DNA of 13,526 nucleotides from Clostridia bacterium (GTDB taxonomy: Bacteria; Bacillota_A; Clostridia; UMGS1883), in assembly GCA_017467965.1 (NCBI GenBank), contig JAFUJZ010000018.1:1-13526 (forward strand), in the 5' to 3' direction. How positions within the stretch are numbered: position 1 is the stretch's first letter; each line of letters starts with the position of its first letter. Under the pieces are notes generated by a model. The model saw nothing but the letters and a program-made list of their open reading frames with translations. It was not told the origin of the DNA and made no database searches. The position numbers and the translations under genes were made by a program. Positions 1 to 6,905 of the stretch are shown piece by piece.

Positions 1-7
1 AAGAGTT

Positions 8-27
8 TTTTGAAACTTTTTTCAAAA
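8..27. terminator. AT-rich hairpin downstream of rpsT, possible terminator
   Basis: An 8-bp perfect inverted repeat (TTTTGAAA 8-15, TTTCAAAA 20-27) with a 4-nt loop lies about 40 nt beyond the rpsT stop. It is purely A/T-rich apart from one G-C pair and has no clean U-tract on either side, so it is a weak terminator candidate. No better hairpin is visible between the rpsT stop and the window edge. Confidence 0.3.
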
Positions 28-64
28 TCTTTTCGACGCTTTACTGTGAAAGACGCTTAAAAAT

Positions 65-328
65 TTACGCCATTGCTGCAAGCTTTGTTGCAAGCTGAGA
101 ATTTTTGCGGCTTACTGTATTCTTGTGATATACACCCTTTGCTGCAGCCTGATCAAGCTTCTTTACGCAGTAAGTAAATTCGCTTGTAGCAAGAGCCTTA
201 TCACCTGCTTCTACAGCTGCATCAAACTTCTTAAGAGCTGTTTTAATAGCGGACTTTGTCATCTTGTTCTGAAGAGTCTTTGTTTCGATAACGAGAACTC
301 TCTTCTTTGCGGACTTAATGTTAGGCAA
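65..328 (-). CDS. rpsT: 30S ribosomal protein S20
   Basis: S20 is a primary 16S rRNA-binding protein of the small subunit. The 87-residue product has the family's normal length and N-terminal signature [10 protein letters not shown], followed by Lys/Ala-rich helices ([16 protein letters not shown]) and the C-terminal segment [17 protein letters not shown] place the start at the TTG at 328-326, which gives [13 protein letters not shown], because a strong AGGAGGTG ribosome binding site (335-342) sits 6 nt upstream of it. Extending to 346 would put that site inside the gene. The gene is monocistronic here and divergent from the DUF624 gene, with its own sigma-A-type promoter and a roughly 70-nt leader containing a small hairpin. 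The family call is secure; the start codon is inferred from the Shine-Dalgarno position and the family N-terminus. Confidence 0.97.
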   Translation of the reverse strand: MPNIKSAKKRVLVIETKTLQNKMTKSAIKTALKKFDAAVEAGDKALATSEFTYCVKKLDQAAAKGVYHKNTVSRKNSQLATKLAAMA

Positions 329-334
329 AACACT

Positions 335-342
335 CACCTCCT
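335..342 (-). promoter_or_regulatory. rpsT Shine-Dalgarno site that fixes a TTG start
   Basis: AGGAGGTG on the minus strand, 6 nt before TTG at 328. It decides against the longer reading frame that begins at 346. Confidence 0.85.
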
Positions 343-370
343 GCAAGGTTAAATAATAAATTTATCTAAA

Positions 371-388
371 GGAGAACACGGCTTCTCC
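371..388 (-). other. Small hairpin in the rpsT 5' leader
   Basis: GGAGAA (371-376) and TTCTCC (383-388) form a 6-bp stem with a 6-nt loop, between the predicted rpsT transcription start and the ribosome binding site. Seen in sequence. Whether it regulates S20 synthesis is unknown. Confidence 0.4.
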
Positions 389-403
389 AAATAGGCAAGG
401 TGT

Positions 404-432
404 ATTCTAACACACATTTTTTCAAAAAGCAA
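404..432 (-). promoter_or_regulatory. Sigma-A-type promoter of rpsT
   Basis: Reading the minus strand, -35 TTGCTT (427-432) and -10 TAGAAT (404-409) are separated by 17 nt, with a TG dinucleotide just before the -10 (extended -10). Transcription would start near 397, giving a leader of about 70 nt. Confidence 0.75.
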
Positions 433-471
433 GTACTTTTTTAAGACTTTTTGAATTTTTTCATAATTTAG

Positions 472-500
472 TTGTAATAAATGCTCTTCTGTGCTAAAAT
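472..500 (+). promoter_or_regulatory. Sigma-A-type promoter of the DUF624/flippase unit
   Basis: -35 TTGTAA (472-477), 17-nt spacer, -10 TAAAAT (495-500), with TGC directly before the -10 as an extended -10 element. It lies 42 nt upstream of the ATG at 542, which has GAAAGGA (525-531) as its ribosome binding site. Confidence 0.7.
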
Positions 501-541
501 ATACTCAATTAATACATATAATCTGAAAGGATTTTTTCACC

Positions 542-1390
542 ATGAGATTGCCCAAGTTCAAACTTTTTGACTATAACACCCCCGGTCCCGGAGTCAGCAA
601 GGATGCTCCTCCTAAAAAAGGCATCGTCCTTTTCTGGGATATTTTATCCCGCAGATTTTGGAAAATGGTTAGCCTTAACGCAATATATCTTTTGTTTTCG
701 GTGCCGCTTCTTATAATAATGTGGTTTGCGGTTTATCTTGTTTTATCGTTTATGTTTGGTGAGCTTATTGCGTCCGATCCCACAATGCCCGCTACATTTA
801 CCCAGATTACAACATATCTTACATGCCTTTTATATGCTCTTTTCGGCGGCGGTGCAATATGTGCCGGTATGACGTATGTTCTCCGCAACTACGTTATCGA
901 CACCCACTCATGGATGTGGTCTGATTTCAGGGCCAAATCAAAGGAAAACCTCAAGCAGGGCACGGCAGCGTTCTTTATAGACGTCGTTTTCATAACACTT
1001 ATGGGCATCAATTTCTGGTTTTACGGTATGCTTGCAGACGGCAGCATCATCGCATACCTTCTCCAGGGTCTTATGGCGGTTATTTTCTTCATTTTCCTTT
1101 TAATGCACGCGTATATCTATCCGATTATGGTTTCTTTCGATATGAAACTTTTTGATATTTACAAAAATTCGTTTATTCTCGCAATAGGCAAGCTTCCCCG
1201 CACATTATTATCAATGGCACTTTGCACGCTTATCTGCGGACTTGTAACATATCTTGCATGCTTTGTTACAATTTACGCAATGCTTCTTATTCCGATTATT
1301 ATGTTTGCATTTTCCGCATTTGTGAACTTGTTTATAACATATCCGGTTGTCAAAAAGTATATGGCAAAGAAGCCTTCTTCAAACGAATAA
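542..1390 (+). CDS. DUF624 / YesL-like integral membrane protein
   Basis: A 282-residue polytopic membrane protein. The cytoplasmic-looking N-terminus (LFDYNTPGPGVSKDAPPKKG) followed by RRFWKMVSLNAIYLLFSVP at 37-55 is the layout of DUF624/YesL-family proteins as I know them. The central YVLRNYVIDTHSWMWSDF and FRAKSKENLKQG (about 112-140) match the family's conserved loop between membrane segments. I see about six hydrophobic segments, near 42-66, 92-112, 143-163, 168-192, 222-242 and 244-266. The molecular role of this family is not established; some members sit near carbohydrate-use genes, but no sugar gene is next to this one. It has its own promoter and is followed by a GC-rich hairpin and then the flippase gene 53 nt downstream. 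Family membership is fairly sure, function open. Confidence 0.75.
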   Translation: MRLPKFKLFDYNTPGPGVSKDAPPKKGIVLFWDILSRRFWKMVSLNAIYLLFSVPLLIIMWFAVYLVLSFMFGELIASDPTMPATFTQITTYLTCLLYALFGGGAICAGMTYVLRNYVIDTHSWMWSDFRAKSKENLKQGTAAFFIDVVFITLMGINFWFYGMLADGSIIAYLLQGLMAVIFFIFLLMHAYIYPIMVSFDMKLFDIYKNSFILAIGKLPRTLLSMALCTLICGLVTYLACFVTIYAMLLIPIIMFAFSAFVNLFITYPVVKKYMAKKPSSNE

Positions 1391-1397
1391 CCTTTCT

Positions 1398-1427
1398 CGG
1401 GCGACATAAAGTCGCCCGTTATTTTAT
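1398..1427 (+). terminator. GC-rich hairpin between DUF624 gene and flippase gene, probably partial terminator
   Basis: CGGGCGAC (1398-1405) and GTCGCCCG (1411-1418) form a perfect 8-bp stem with an ATAAA loop, followed by TTATTTTA. The U-tract is interrupted. The next gene's ribosome binding site starts at 1431 and I see no convincing promoter between them, so attenuation or read-through into the flippase gene is plausible. Confidence 0.65.
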
Positions 1428-1443
1428 CCGAGAGGATGATTTT

Positions 1444-2916
1444 ATGAAAAAACAATCCTTTGTAAAAGGTGCTTTTCTTCTCGCTGTGGCAACAGGTTTG
1501 GGCAAAATTTTTTCGGCGGTTTTCAAAATCCCGCTGGACAGGTTTTTCCTTCACGAGGACGGCATGGCTGTTTTCAACAGCGTATACAATACATATATGT
1601 TTTTCTTTGCGGCGGCAACCGCAGGGTTCCCGTTGGCGATTTCACGGCTTGTTGCGTCATCAAAAAGCCGTGAAGAGGAGGACACAATCCTTTCCACCGC
1701 TTTGATTTTTATGACCGTGACGTTCGGCTCTGCCTGTGCTCTCATTATGATTTTTTCAGAGCATATTGCGGGAAGTACCGGCATCCATGCTTCGGCATTT
1801 GGGTTCCGCATTATGGCACCTGCGCTTTTATTCTGTGCCGTAACGGCAGCTTTTAAGGGTTTTTTCCAAGGCAAAAGATTTATGTTCCCTCCCGCACTTA
1901 GTCAGGTTTCCGATTCTTTCGGCAGGCTTTTGGCAGGCTTTGGTGTAGCCTTTCTTCTTTTGGGCAAAAGCGTATCCACAGTTTCTGCGGGTGCATTGAC
2001 AGGCGTACCCTTCGGTGCTTTTCTCAGCGCATTAATCCTTGGCATTTCTTTCAAAAAGCTTCAAAGGCATTTTCACGTGGTTTTTTCGGGCAAGGTTTTA
2101 AAAACTTTACTTTTCCTTGCTATTCCCATTACTATAACAACATCACTGCACGCAATATTCAACATGGTTGATACCGTAACAGTGGTTCCCACGCTTAAGT
2201 ATTTCAACTTTGCCTCTGCACAAAGTGCCTTTGGCAGACTGGGTCGTTCTGCAATGCTTTATGCACTACCTGTATCAATTGCAACGGCTGTTGCCTCAAG
2301 CGCACTGCCCGCAGTTGCCGAAAATATCAAAAATCAAGACAAAAATGCTCTTATGCGTGACACATCACTTTCCCTTCGTCTTGCAATGGCTATATCACTT
2401 CCCTGCATGGCAGGCTTTATTGCTATTCCCGACGGGATTTTCACCCTTCTTTTTGACAGTGCCGACAACGCATTAACACTTGCACTCATAGCGCCGTCTG
2501 CAGTATTTTCAAGCGTTTCCTGCGTTATCGCAAGCATTCTTCAGGGCATGGGCAAAACAAAAGCGACAGTTGTCGCAGCCGTGTGCTCAATACTCACAAA
2601 AATAATACTTACTCCCGCACTTATCAGTGTTTGGGGTATAAACGGCTCAGCGATAGCAACCAGCATAGCTTATTTTGTTTTTATGGCAATGCTCATTATA
2701 AGCACAATCCGTCTCCAATCATTTGATTTTTCAATAAAAGCTTTTATTTTAAAGCCTCTTGTCTGCACCGCTCTTTGTTTTATAGCGGCAACGGTTTCAT
2801 CTATGTATTTTAGTGCTCCTGTTGCAATTTGTATTGCCGCACTCGCATACGTCCCTGCGGTAATTATGTCACATTTTATCTCCTATGATGAAATTAAGCA
2901 AATTTTTGCAGGTTGA
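1444..2916 (+). CDS. Polysaccharide/lipid flippase, MOP superfamily (SpoVB/YtgP/MurJ-like)
   Basis: A 490-residue, highly hydrophobic protein with the even spread of membrane segments expected of the multidrug/oligosaccharidyl-lipid/polysaccharide exporter superfamily. These proteins move lipid-linked sugar intermediates across the membrane. Family-like stretches are the start KGAFLLAVATGLGKIFSAVFKIPL (paraphrasing: helix 1 with GLxxKI), TAGFPLAISRLVA at 59-71, and FKGFFQGKRFMFPPALSQV at 137-155, which resembles the RGxFQG...SQV segment of SpoVB and YtgP. Length fits that subgroup (about 490-545). I start at the ATG at 1444 because AGAGGA (1431-1436) precedes it at good spacing; the open frame reaches further upstream but overlaps the DUF624 gene and the hairpin. 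I cannot separate a sporulation-specific cortex role (SpoVB) from a vegetative lipid II role (MurJ/YtgP) by eye. Confidence 0.85.
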   Translation: MKKQSFVKGAFLLAVATGLGKIFSAVFKIPLDRFFLHEDGMAVFNSVYNTYMFFFAAATAGFPLAISRLVASSKSREEEDTILSTALIFMTVTFGSACALIMIFSEHIAGSTGIHASAFGFRIMAPALLFCAVTAAFKGFFQGKRFMFPPALSQVSDSFGRLLAGFGVAFLLLGKSVSTVSAGALTGVPFGAFLSALILGISFKKLQRHFHVVFSGKVLKTLLFLAIPITITTSLHAIFNMVDTVTVVPTLKYFNFASAQSAFGRLGRSAMLYALPVSIATAVASSALPAVAENIKNQDKNALMRDTSLSLRLAMAISLPCMAGFIAIPDGIFTLLFDSADNALTLALIAPSAVFSSVSCVIASILQGMGKTKATVVAAVCSILTKIILTPALISVWGINGSAIATSIAYFVFMAMLIISTIRLQSFDFSIKAFILKPLVCTALCFIAATVSSMYFSAPVAICIAALAYVPAVIMSHFISYDEIKQIFAG

Positions 2917-2962
2917 AAAGCGCCTGTATTCCTCGCGTTTTACGGTGCTTTAAGCTTTTTTC
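2917..2962 (+). terminator. Terminator after flippase gene
   Basis: The arms 2917-2928 and 2941-2951 pair over 11 bp with one bulged T and one G-T wobble around a 12-nt loop, then a run of seven T at 2956-2962. It begins immediately after the TGA stop. Confidence 0.6.
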
Positions 2963-3018
2963 GTCCTCCCAAAAAATATTTATGTTGTCAAAAAATATCA
3001 AAAATTTTCAAAAAGCAC

Positions 3019-3047
3019 TTGTATTCTACAAATATGTTTGATACAAT
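3019..3047 (+). promoter_or_regulatory. Sigma-A-type promoter of the HU gene
   Basis: -35 TTGTAT (3019-3024), 17-nt spacer, -10 TACAAT (3042-3047) with TGA before it as an extended -10. The stretch upstream (about 2970-3015) is strongly A/T-rich with A and T tracts and could act as an UP element. TGGAGG (3072-3077) is the ribosome binding site. Confidence 0.75.
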
Positions 3048-3084
3048 GTAGATACTAAAATAACAAATTTTTGGAGGCGTTCTT

Positions 3085-3357
3085 ATGAATAAGGCAACAC
3101 TTATTGCCCGCGTAGCGGAAAAGCAGGGTCTTTCCAAGAAAGAATCCGAAGAAATCTTCAACGCTTTTCTTGACACAATTATTGACACTGTTAACAGCGG
3201 CGAAAAGGTTCAGATCGTAGGTTTCGGTACATTTGAAGTTAAAACTCGTGCAGGCAGAATTTGCAAGGTTCCCGGCACCAATCAGGAAGTTACTGTTCCC
3301 GATTCTAAAATTCCTACTTTCAAAGCAGGCAAGGTATTCAAAGAGAAGGTAAGATAA
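3085..3357 (+). CDS. hup: HU family nucleoid DNA-binding protein
   Basis: A 90-residue HU protein, the normal length. HU dimers bind and bend DNA without strong sequence specificity and compact the nucleoid. The N-terminal helices MNKATLIARVAEKQGLSKKESEE, the turn VQIVGFGTFEV (with G46-F47-G48) and the C-terminal PDSKIPTFKAGKVFKEKV are all classic. In the beta-arm the usual RNPxTG reads KVPGTN: the intercalating proline (P63) is kept while the preceding Arg-Asn is Lys-Val. The IHF alpha/beta alternative is unlikely in a Firmicute. It is monocistronic, with its own promoter and a perfect hairpin terminator. Confidence 0.96.
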   Translation: MNKATLIARVAEKQGLSKKESEEIFNAFLDTIIDTVNSGEKVQIVGFGTFEVKTRAGRICKVPGTNQEVTVPDSKIPTFKAGKVFKEKVR

Positions 3358-3361
3358 ATAC

Positions 3362-3396
3362 AAAAAGGAAGGAGTTGCATGTATCCTTCCTTTTTT
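3362..3396 (+). terminator. Rho-independent terminator of the HU gene
   Basis: Perfect 12-bp stem, AAAAAGGAAGGA (3362-3373) with TCCTTCCTTTTT (3384-3395), 10-nt loop, ending in six T. The stem is followed at once by the -35 element of the next gene. Confidence 0.9.
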
Positions 3397-3397
3397 G

Positions 3398-3426
3398 TTG
3401 CTTTTTATATGGCTTTAGCATATAAT
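3398..3426 (+). promoter_or_regulatory. Sigma-A-type promoter of the CDF transporter gene
   Basis: -35 TTGCTT (3398-3403), 17-nt spacer, perfect -10 TATAAT (3421-3426). The predicted start near 3433 falls on the ribosome binding site AAGGTGGTG (3433-3441), so the leader would be very short, about 10-15 nt before the ATG at 3447. Confidence 0.7.
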
Positions 3427-3446
3427 AAACACAAGGTGGTGTTTTA

Positions 3447-4571
3447 ATGACTGATAAAAATAGCTCCCCTCGCCTTTCCGGCGGCAAGCATTGTTCAATC
3501 ATAGGTATTTTTGCAAATCTTTTTCTTTTTTTGATAAAACTTACGGCAAGCATTGTTTCGGGCAGTTTGTCGGCTATAGCGGATGCTTTTAACAATCTTA
3601 CCGACGCGTCAAGCTCAATTGTAAGCTTTCTCGGCTTTCGATTTGCCGAAAAAAGTGCTGACGATGAGCATCCTTACGGTCACGCCCGTGCGGAATATCT
3701 CTCGGCACTTATCGTTGCAATGTTTATTCTTTTAATAGGCTTTGAGCTTATTAAAACCGCTGTTAAGGAGATTTTGTCGCCCTCCCGAATTGAAGTAACA
3801 CCTATAGTGTTTGTTATTTTAGCGGTATCGGTAATAATCAAAATAGTTATGGCGGTATACAATTACCACGTTGGTAAGAGGATTTCTTCAAAAACCTTGA
3901 TTGCAACGGCAGCCGATTCACGCAACGATGCAATCATAACCACAGGCATTATCTTAGGCTATATAATCACTCACTTTACCAATCTGTCCCTTGACGGCTA
4001 TATTTCGCTTTTTATCTCACTTTTTATTTTTATAAGCGGTATATCTCTTATAAAGAGTACAATGGATCCGCTTTTGGGCAAAGCTCCCGACAAAGAGCTT
4101 GTTGGGTATATTCAGCAAAAAATCCTTTCCTACCCTCATATTCTAGGCACGCACGACCTTATCGTTCACGATTACGGAGTTGAAAGAAGATTTGCAAGCG
4201 TGCATGTTGAAATGGCTGCGGAAATGGACGTTATCGAAAGCCATGACATTATTGACCGCATGGAGGATGATTTCTTAACAGAAGACAACATCCACATGAT
4301 AGTTCATTTTGACCCTATCGTAACAGACGACAACGTTCGCTCGTTAAGACGTACTGTTTCAAACATTGCATCAAAAATCCACCCCGAGTGCACAATACAT
4401 GACCTCAGGGTGAAAGAAAACTGTGTAAGCTTTGACTGCGTAAAGCCCGAGGGCTGTAATATTTCAGACGAAGCTTTGATTGCAGCTTTTGACGTGGCAA
4501 TACGATTGACAAATCCCGATTATTCGGTGCAGATTACAATTGATACAAGTTTTTCACCTATCATAAATTAA
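3447..4571 (+). CDS. Cation diffusion facilitator (CDF) family divalent-metal exporter
   Basis: CDF proteins are dimeric metal/proton antiporters that export Zn, Fe, Mn, Co or Cd ions across the cytoplasmic membrane. This 374-residue member shows transmembrane helix 2 as SLSAIADAFNNLTDAS (metal-site positions D46 and N50), the cytoplasmic loop DDEHPYGHARAEYLSAL (72-88), and helix 5 with D157xxxD161 (ADSRND). Six membrane segments end near residue 205. The C-terminal ferredoxin-like domain (about 208-292) includes HDLIVHDYG and HVEMAAEMDVIESHDIID. A further 80 or so residues (293-374) extend beyond the usual 300-residue length and look like a second, partial alpha/beta module (IHDLRVKENCVSFDC). 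With D-x3-N plus D-x3-D, rather than the zinc-type D/H set, manganese is a reasonable but unproven substrate guess. It is transcribed alone and converges on ypeB. Confidence 0.9.
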   Translation: MTDKNSSPRLSGGKHCSIIGIFANLFLFLIKLTASIVSGSLSAIADAFNNLTDASSSIVSFLGFRFAEKSADDEHPYGHARAEYLSALIVAMFILLIGFELIKTAVKEILSPSRIEVTPIVFVILAVSVIIKIVMAVYNYHVGKRISSKTLIATAADSRNDAIITTGIILGYIITHFTNLSLDGYISLFISLFIFISGISLIKSTMDPLLGKAPDKELVGYIQQKILSYPHILGTHDLIVHDYGVERRFASVHVEMAAEMDVIESHDIIDRMEDDFLTEDNIHMIVHFDPIVTDDNVRSLRRTVSNIASKIHPECTIHDLRVKENCVSFDCVKPEGCNISDEALIAAFDVAIRLTNPDYSVQITIDTSFSPIIN

Positions 4572-4606
4572 AGAGAGCGTTGCAAAGCAACGCTCTCTTT
4601 AATTTA
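4564..4606. terminator. Bidirectional terminator shared by CDF gene and ypeB
   Basis: The arms 4564-4583 and 4587-4606 are perfectly complementary over 20 bp with an AAA loop. The core (GAGAGCGTTGC with its complement) is GC-richer, and the A/T ends give U-rich tails in both directions. The TAA stops of both convergent genes (4569-4571 plus, 4604-4606 minus) lie within the stem. Confidence 0.92.
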
Positions 4607-5917
4607 CACTGCCAAAACACCTGTTGGTGATTCTATCAGCAAAAAGATTTTTTCCTCTGCTCCAGTTTGGGTATTTACATAGATAAGACACCGTCTGTCA
4701 TTTATCTGTCCTTCTACCTGCCAGCAAAAATCCTCCTTGCCGTCATCCTTAGGGATTACGGCAAGCGTTGTGTTTTTTATTGTAACGTTTGGGTTGATTT
4801 TTGCCTTTGCGTCTTCAACGCTTACCTTCACAGTTGGTATATCACGCTTTTTGTGATACATGAGATACCCTCTTGTTTCGCAACCTACAATCTCGCCCGT
4901 ATCCAGTGCGATTTTGACCTTTACAAGGTCAGGGTACACAGTATACCCCTCCTGATAGGACGCATAATTTATTACTGCCACATTGGATATTGTTTCGTAA
5001 TAGTTTTCGCGCATATTTTCAAACCCTATTGTTTTCAAAAACTGCGCACCTATAATTTTTGCCTCGGCGATATCAATTGTCGCCTCTCCTATATTGCGGT
5101 CATTAAGATAGCTTAAAAGGTATCCCCCTTGTTTTGTCAGGGCAATTGAGCAAAGGTTATCCTCGTCATAAAGATAATATGCTGGGATGTTGCCTTCCTC
5201 TTCAACACATTTGAGCTTTTTGCCCATGCCTGCAAAAGCCTTGGCTCTTGCCACCGCTTCCTCTTTTGTGATTTCGGGTTTATCCTTTAAAAATACGCTT
5301 TCCTTGTCGGTAAGATGTGACGAAAACGGTCCGTCATAAATAAGCGCAGGATAATCGTGGAGCTGATCTTCTATTTCACCCATTGCCTTATCTATACCTG
5401 AGGCTGTCGCACCCTCTGCCACACGACGTATGTCAAGAGTGCCGTTGTATAAATCCTCCAAATCTTGGTCAAGTGCCGTTGCCACTATGGAAGCATACTC
5501 TGTAAGATTGGAAAGGTTTTCATACTCCGCTTCGCTGACAGATGTGCCGCTCAGCATCTTAAATGACAACGCTCTTGCGTAATCGCCCGATTGGTTAAGA
5601 AACTCAGATAAGTTTTCAAGCGGCTCGGTTTTAAGCGGCAGCATTGCCAAATTTGCAGACGCAAACGCCGCCTGACGGTAAATTTCCTCCGACAGACGCA
5701 TCATCTGATAGGGGTCGTTTACAAACTGGCTTTTTTCCAGACTAAGCTTCAAATCGTCAACATACTGCACCATTTCAGTAAAGGAACGTTGATAGTCCAT
5801 TTTGATTTCGTTGGAGTATTTTTCTGCACGGATATCCTGGTATATGCCGAAAACCACCATTGCAGAAAGTACACCCGTCAAAATCACTCCGAATATATAT
5901 GTTCTTTTTGCTCTCAT
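4604..5917 (-). CDS. ypeB: Spore germination protein YpeB
   Basis: YpeB is a membrane-anchored spore protein that, in Bacillus, is needed for localisation and stability of the cortex-lytic enzyme SleB. The 437-residue product (family about 450) has a cytoplasmic MRAKR, one membrane anchor (about 7-26), and a helical N-terminal domain (30-185). Next comes the family-typical ALIYDGPFSSHL at 191-202, then three PepSY-like repeats near 216-275, 281-351 and 364-427. I start at the ATG at 5917, preceded by AGGAGA (around 5926-5931). The open frame runs on to 6100, but that would pass through a terminator and overlap the CPBP gene. No sleB is next to it, although the usual pair is sleB-ypeB. A forespore sigma-G promoter would be expected from the family, but I could not read a convincing one; a weak TTGCCT-18-TTATAA is present at the start of the 5918-5981 gap. 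Confidence 0.92.
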   Translation of the reverse strand: MRAKRTYIFGVILTGVLSAMVVFGIYQDIRAEKYSNEIKMDYQRSFTEMVQYVDDLKLSLEKSQFVNDPYQMMRLSEEIYRQAAFASANLAMLPLKTEPLENLSEFLNQSGDYARALSFKMLSGTSVSEAEYENLSNLTEYASIVATALDQDLEDLYNGTLDIRRVAEGATASGIDKAMGEIEDQLHDYPALIYDGPFSSHLTDKESVFLKDKPEITKEEAVARAKAFAGMGKKLKCVEEEGNIPAYYLYDEDNLCSIALTKQGGYLLSYLNDRNIGEATIDIAEAKIIGAQFLKTIGFENMRENYYETISNVAVINYASYQEGYTVYPDLVKVKIALDTGEIVGCETRGYLMYHKKRDIPTVKVSVEDAKAKINPNVTIKNTTLAVIPKDDGKEDFCWQVEGQINDRRCLIYVNTQTGAEEKIFLLIESPTGVLAV

Positions 5918-5979
5918 GCTTATTTCTCCTTCGGCATGTTTTATAAGAGTATCTTTTCTTTTTAAGGCAAATTTTATAC

Positions 5980-6013
5980 AAAAAAAATCCGAAACGGATG
6001 TTTCGGATTTTTT
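5980..6013. terminator. Terminator of the CPBP protease gene, upstream of ypeB
   Basis: Perfect 14-bp stem, 5982-5995 with 6000-6013, loop GGAT. In the minus direction it is followed by a run of eight U. It begins 1 nt after the CPBP stop codon and separates that gene from ypeB, so the two are probably independently transcribed. A plus-strand transcript would also end in six U. Confidence 0.9.
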
Positions 6014-6014
6014 G

Positions 6015-6809
6015 TTACTCTGCTGTATTATATCTTTCAATAATCTGTGCACATTTACTTTTACGCAATAAAAACAGTCCCGCCGCACCAAACACCACAA
6101 GCGGCGTAAGGTTCATAATTGATAAATCGTTTATAACGTCTACGCTTGTAACGGAAGTGGTAAAGCTGGCATAAAAAAGGCTTGCCGCGTCTGTTATAGT
6201 GTGCATTAAAATGAGCACCCATATATTACCACCTCTAAGATATACTGCTGACAGGTAAAAGCCTATACCCACAGCCGCCAGCGACTGAACGAGTGCACTG
6301 AAAAGGTTCACTCCATAAAAAACATTTGTCATATGTGCAAAGCCGAATATTACTGCCGACACTAAGGCTGTGAGCAGTACGCCTTTGCGGTCTTTAATAT
6401 ATTTTTTTGCAATCTGATTGGTAACAATGCCTCTGAAAACGGTTTCTTCACGGAAACCTACGCCTATAAGCTCTACAACGCCGTACACAATCCAGCCCGC
6501 GCTAACCCAGTTGGTGTCAGGGCTTTTCACGGCTTCTGCCAAGGTTGTGCCAAAAAGCATCAACTGTCCGAAAAGAAGATATGCTCCTGCAAAGGCAGTC
6601 TCCGTTATACTTCCTCTTATATATACCTTTAAGTCACCTAATATGAGCAAAAGTACAAAGGGGATTATCATAAGGATAATTTCAAACAGCAGGGCACTCC
6701 ATAAACCGCCGGGCAAAAACCAAATTTTTGGTACAAGCCACAGCGAAAACAGTATCACCGCTGTCGCTATGATTGAAACTATAACAGGATATTTATCTTT
6801 AAAACGCAT
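6015..6809 (-). CDS. CPBP family intramembrane glutamic/metalloprotease (CAAX/Rce1-like)
   Basis: A 264-residue membrane protein with about seven or eight hydrophobic segments and the three CPBP (Abi) motifs in order. Motif 1 is E121-E122-TVF-R126 (REETVFRG), motif 2 is F155-GFA-H159 (FGFAHM), and motif 3 is H203-TIT-D207 (LMHTITD). All predicted catalytic residues are present, so it should be an active intramembrane protease. Bacterial members include bacteriocin-immunity proteins and proteases of unknown target; no bacteriocin gene is nearby. Start ATG at 6809 with AAGGAG (6821-6826). It has its own promoter and terminator. Its neighbours ypeB and the SLH protein are membrane or surface proteins, but nothing in the sequence ties it to them. 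Confidence 0.92.
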   Translation of the reverse strand: MRFKDKYPVIVSIIATAVILFSLWLVPKIWFLPGGLWSALLFEIILMIIPFVLLLILGDLKVYIRGSITETAFAGAYLLFGQLMLFGTTLAEAVKSPDTNWVSAGWIVYGVVELIGVGFREETVFRGIVTNQIAKKYIKDRKGVLLTALVSAVIFGFAHMTNVFYGVNLFSALVQSLAAVGIGFYLSAVYLRGGNIWVLILMHTITDAASLFYASFTTSVTSVDVINDLSIMNLTPLVVFGAAGLFLLRKSKCAQIIERYNTAE

Positions 6810-6832
6810 TATTTTAACAACTCCTTTTTTTC

Positions 6833-6862
6833 AGTATACAAAAGTAAGAGAATGTTTGTCAA
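6833..6862 (-). promoter_or_regulatory. Sigma-A-type promoter of the CPBP gene
   Basis: On the minus strand, perfect -35 TTGACA (6857-6862) and -10 TATACT (6833-6838) with an 18-nt spacer. It is back to back with the promoter of the SLH gene, about 15 nt apart. Confidence 0.8.
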
Positions 6863-6876
6863 TACGCATTTTTTTG

Positions 6877-6905
6877 TTGAAAAACCTTTCTTCTTATGAT
6901 ATGAT
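6877..6905 (+). promoter_or_regulatory. Sigma-A-type promoter of the SLH/kinase pair
   Basis: -35 TTGAAA (6877-6882), 17-nt spacer, -10 TATGAT (6900-6905) with TGA immediately before as an extended -10. The leader would run from about 6912 to the ATG at 6959, with ribosome binding site GAGGTGAT (6947-6954). Confidence 0.7.

Noticed and set aside
1222..1443. Upstream extension of the flippase gene
   Set aside because: It overlaps the DUF624 gene in another frame and crosses a stable hairpin; the ATG at 1444 with AGAGGA fits the family's N-terminus.
3085..3357. IHF subunit
   Set aside because: Length, termini and the Firmicute context fit HU; nothing specific to IHF is visible.
5918..6100. 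61-residue N-terminal extension of YpeB
   Set aside because: It would run through the CPBP terminator and overlap that gene; the ATG at 5917 has a good ribosome binding site and gives the normal YpeB N-terminus.
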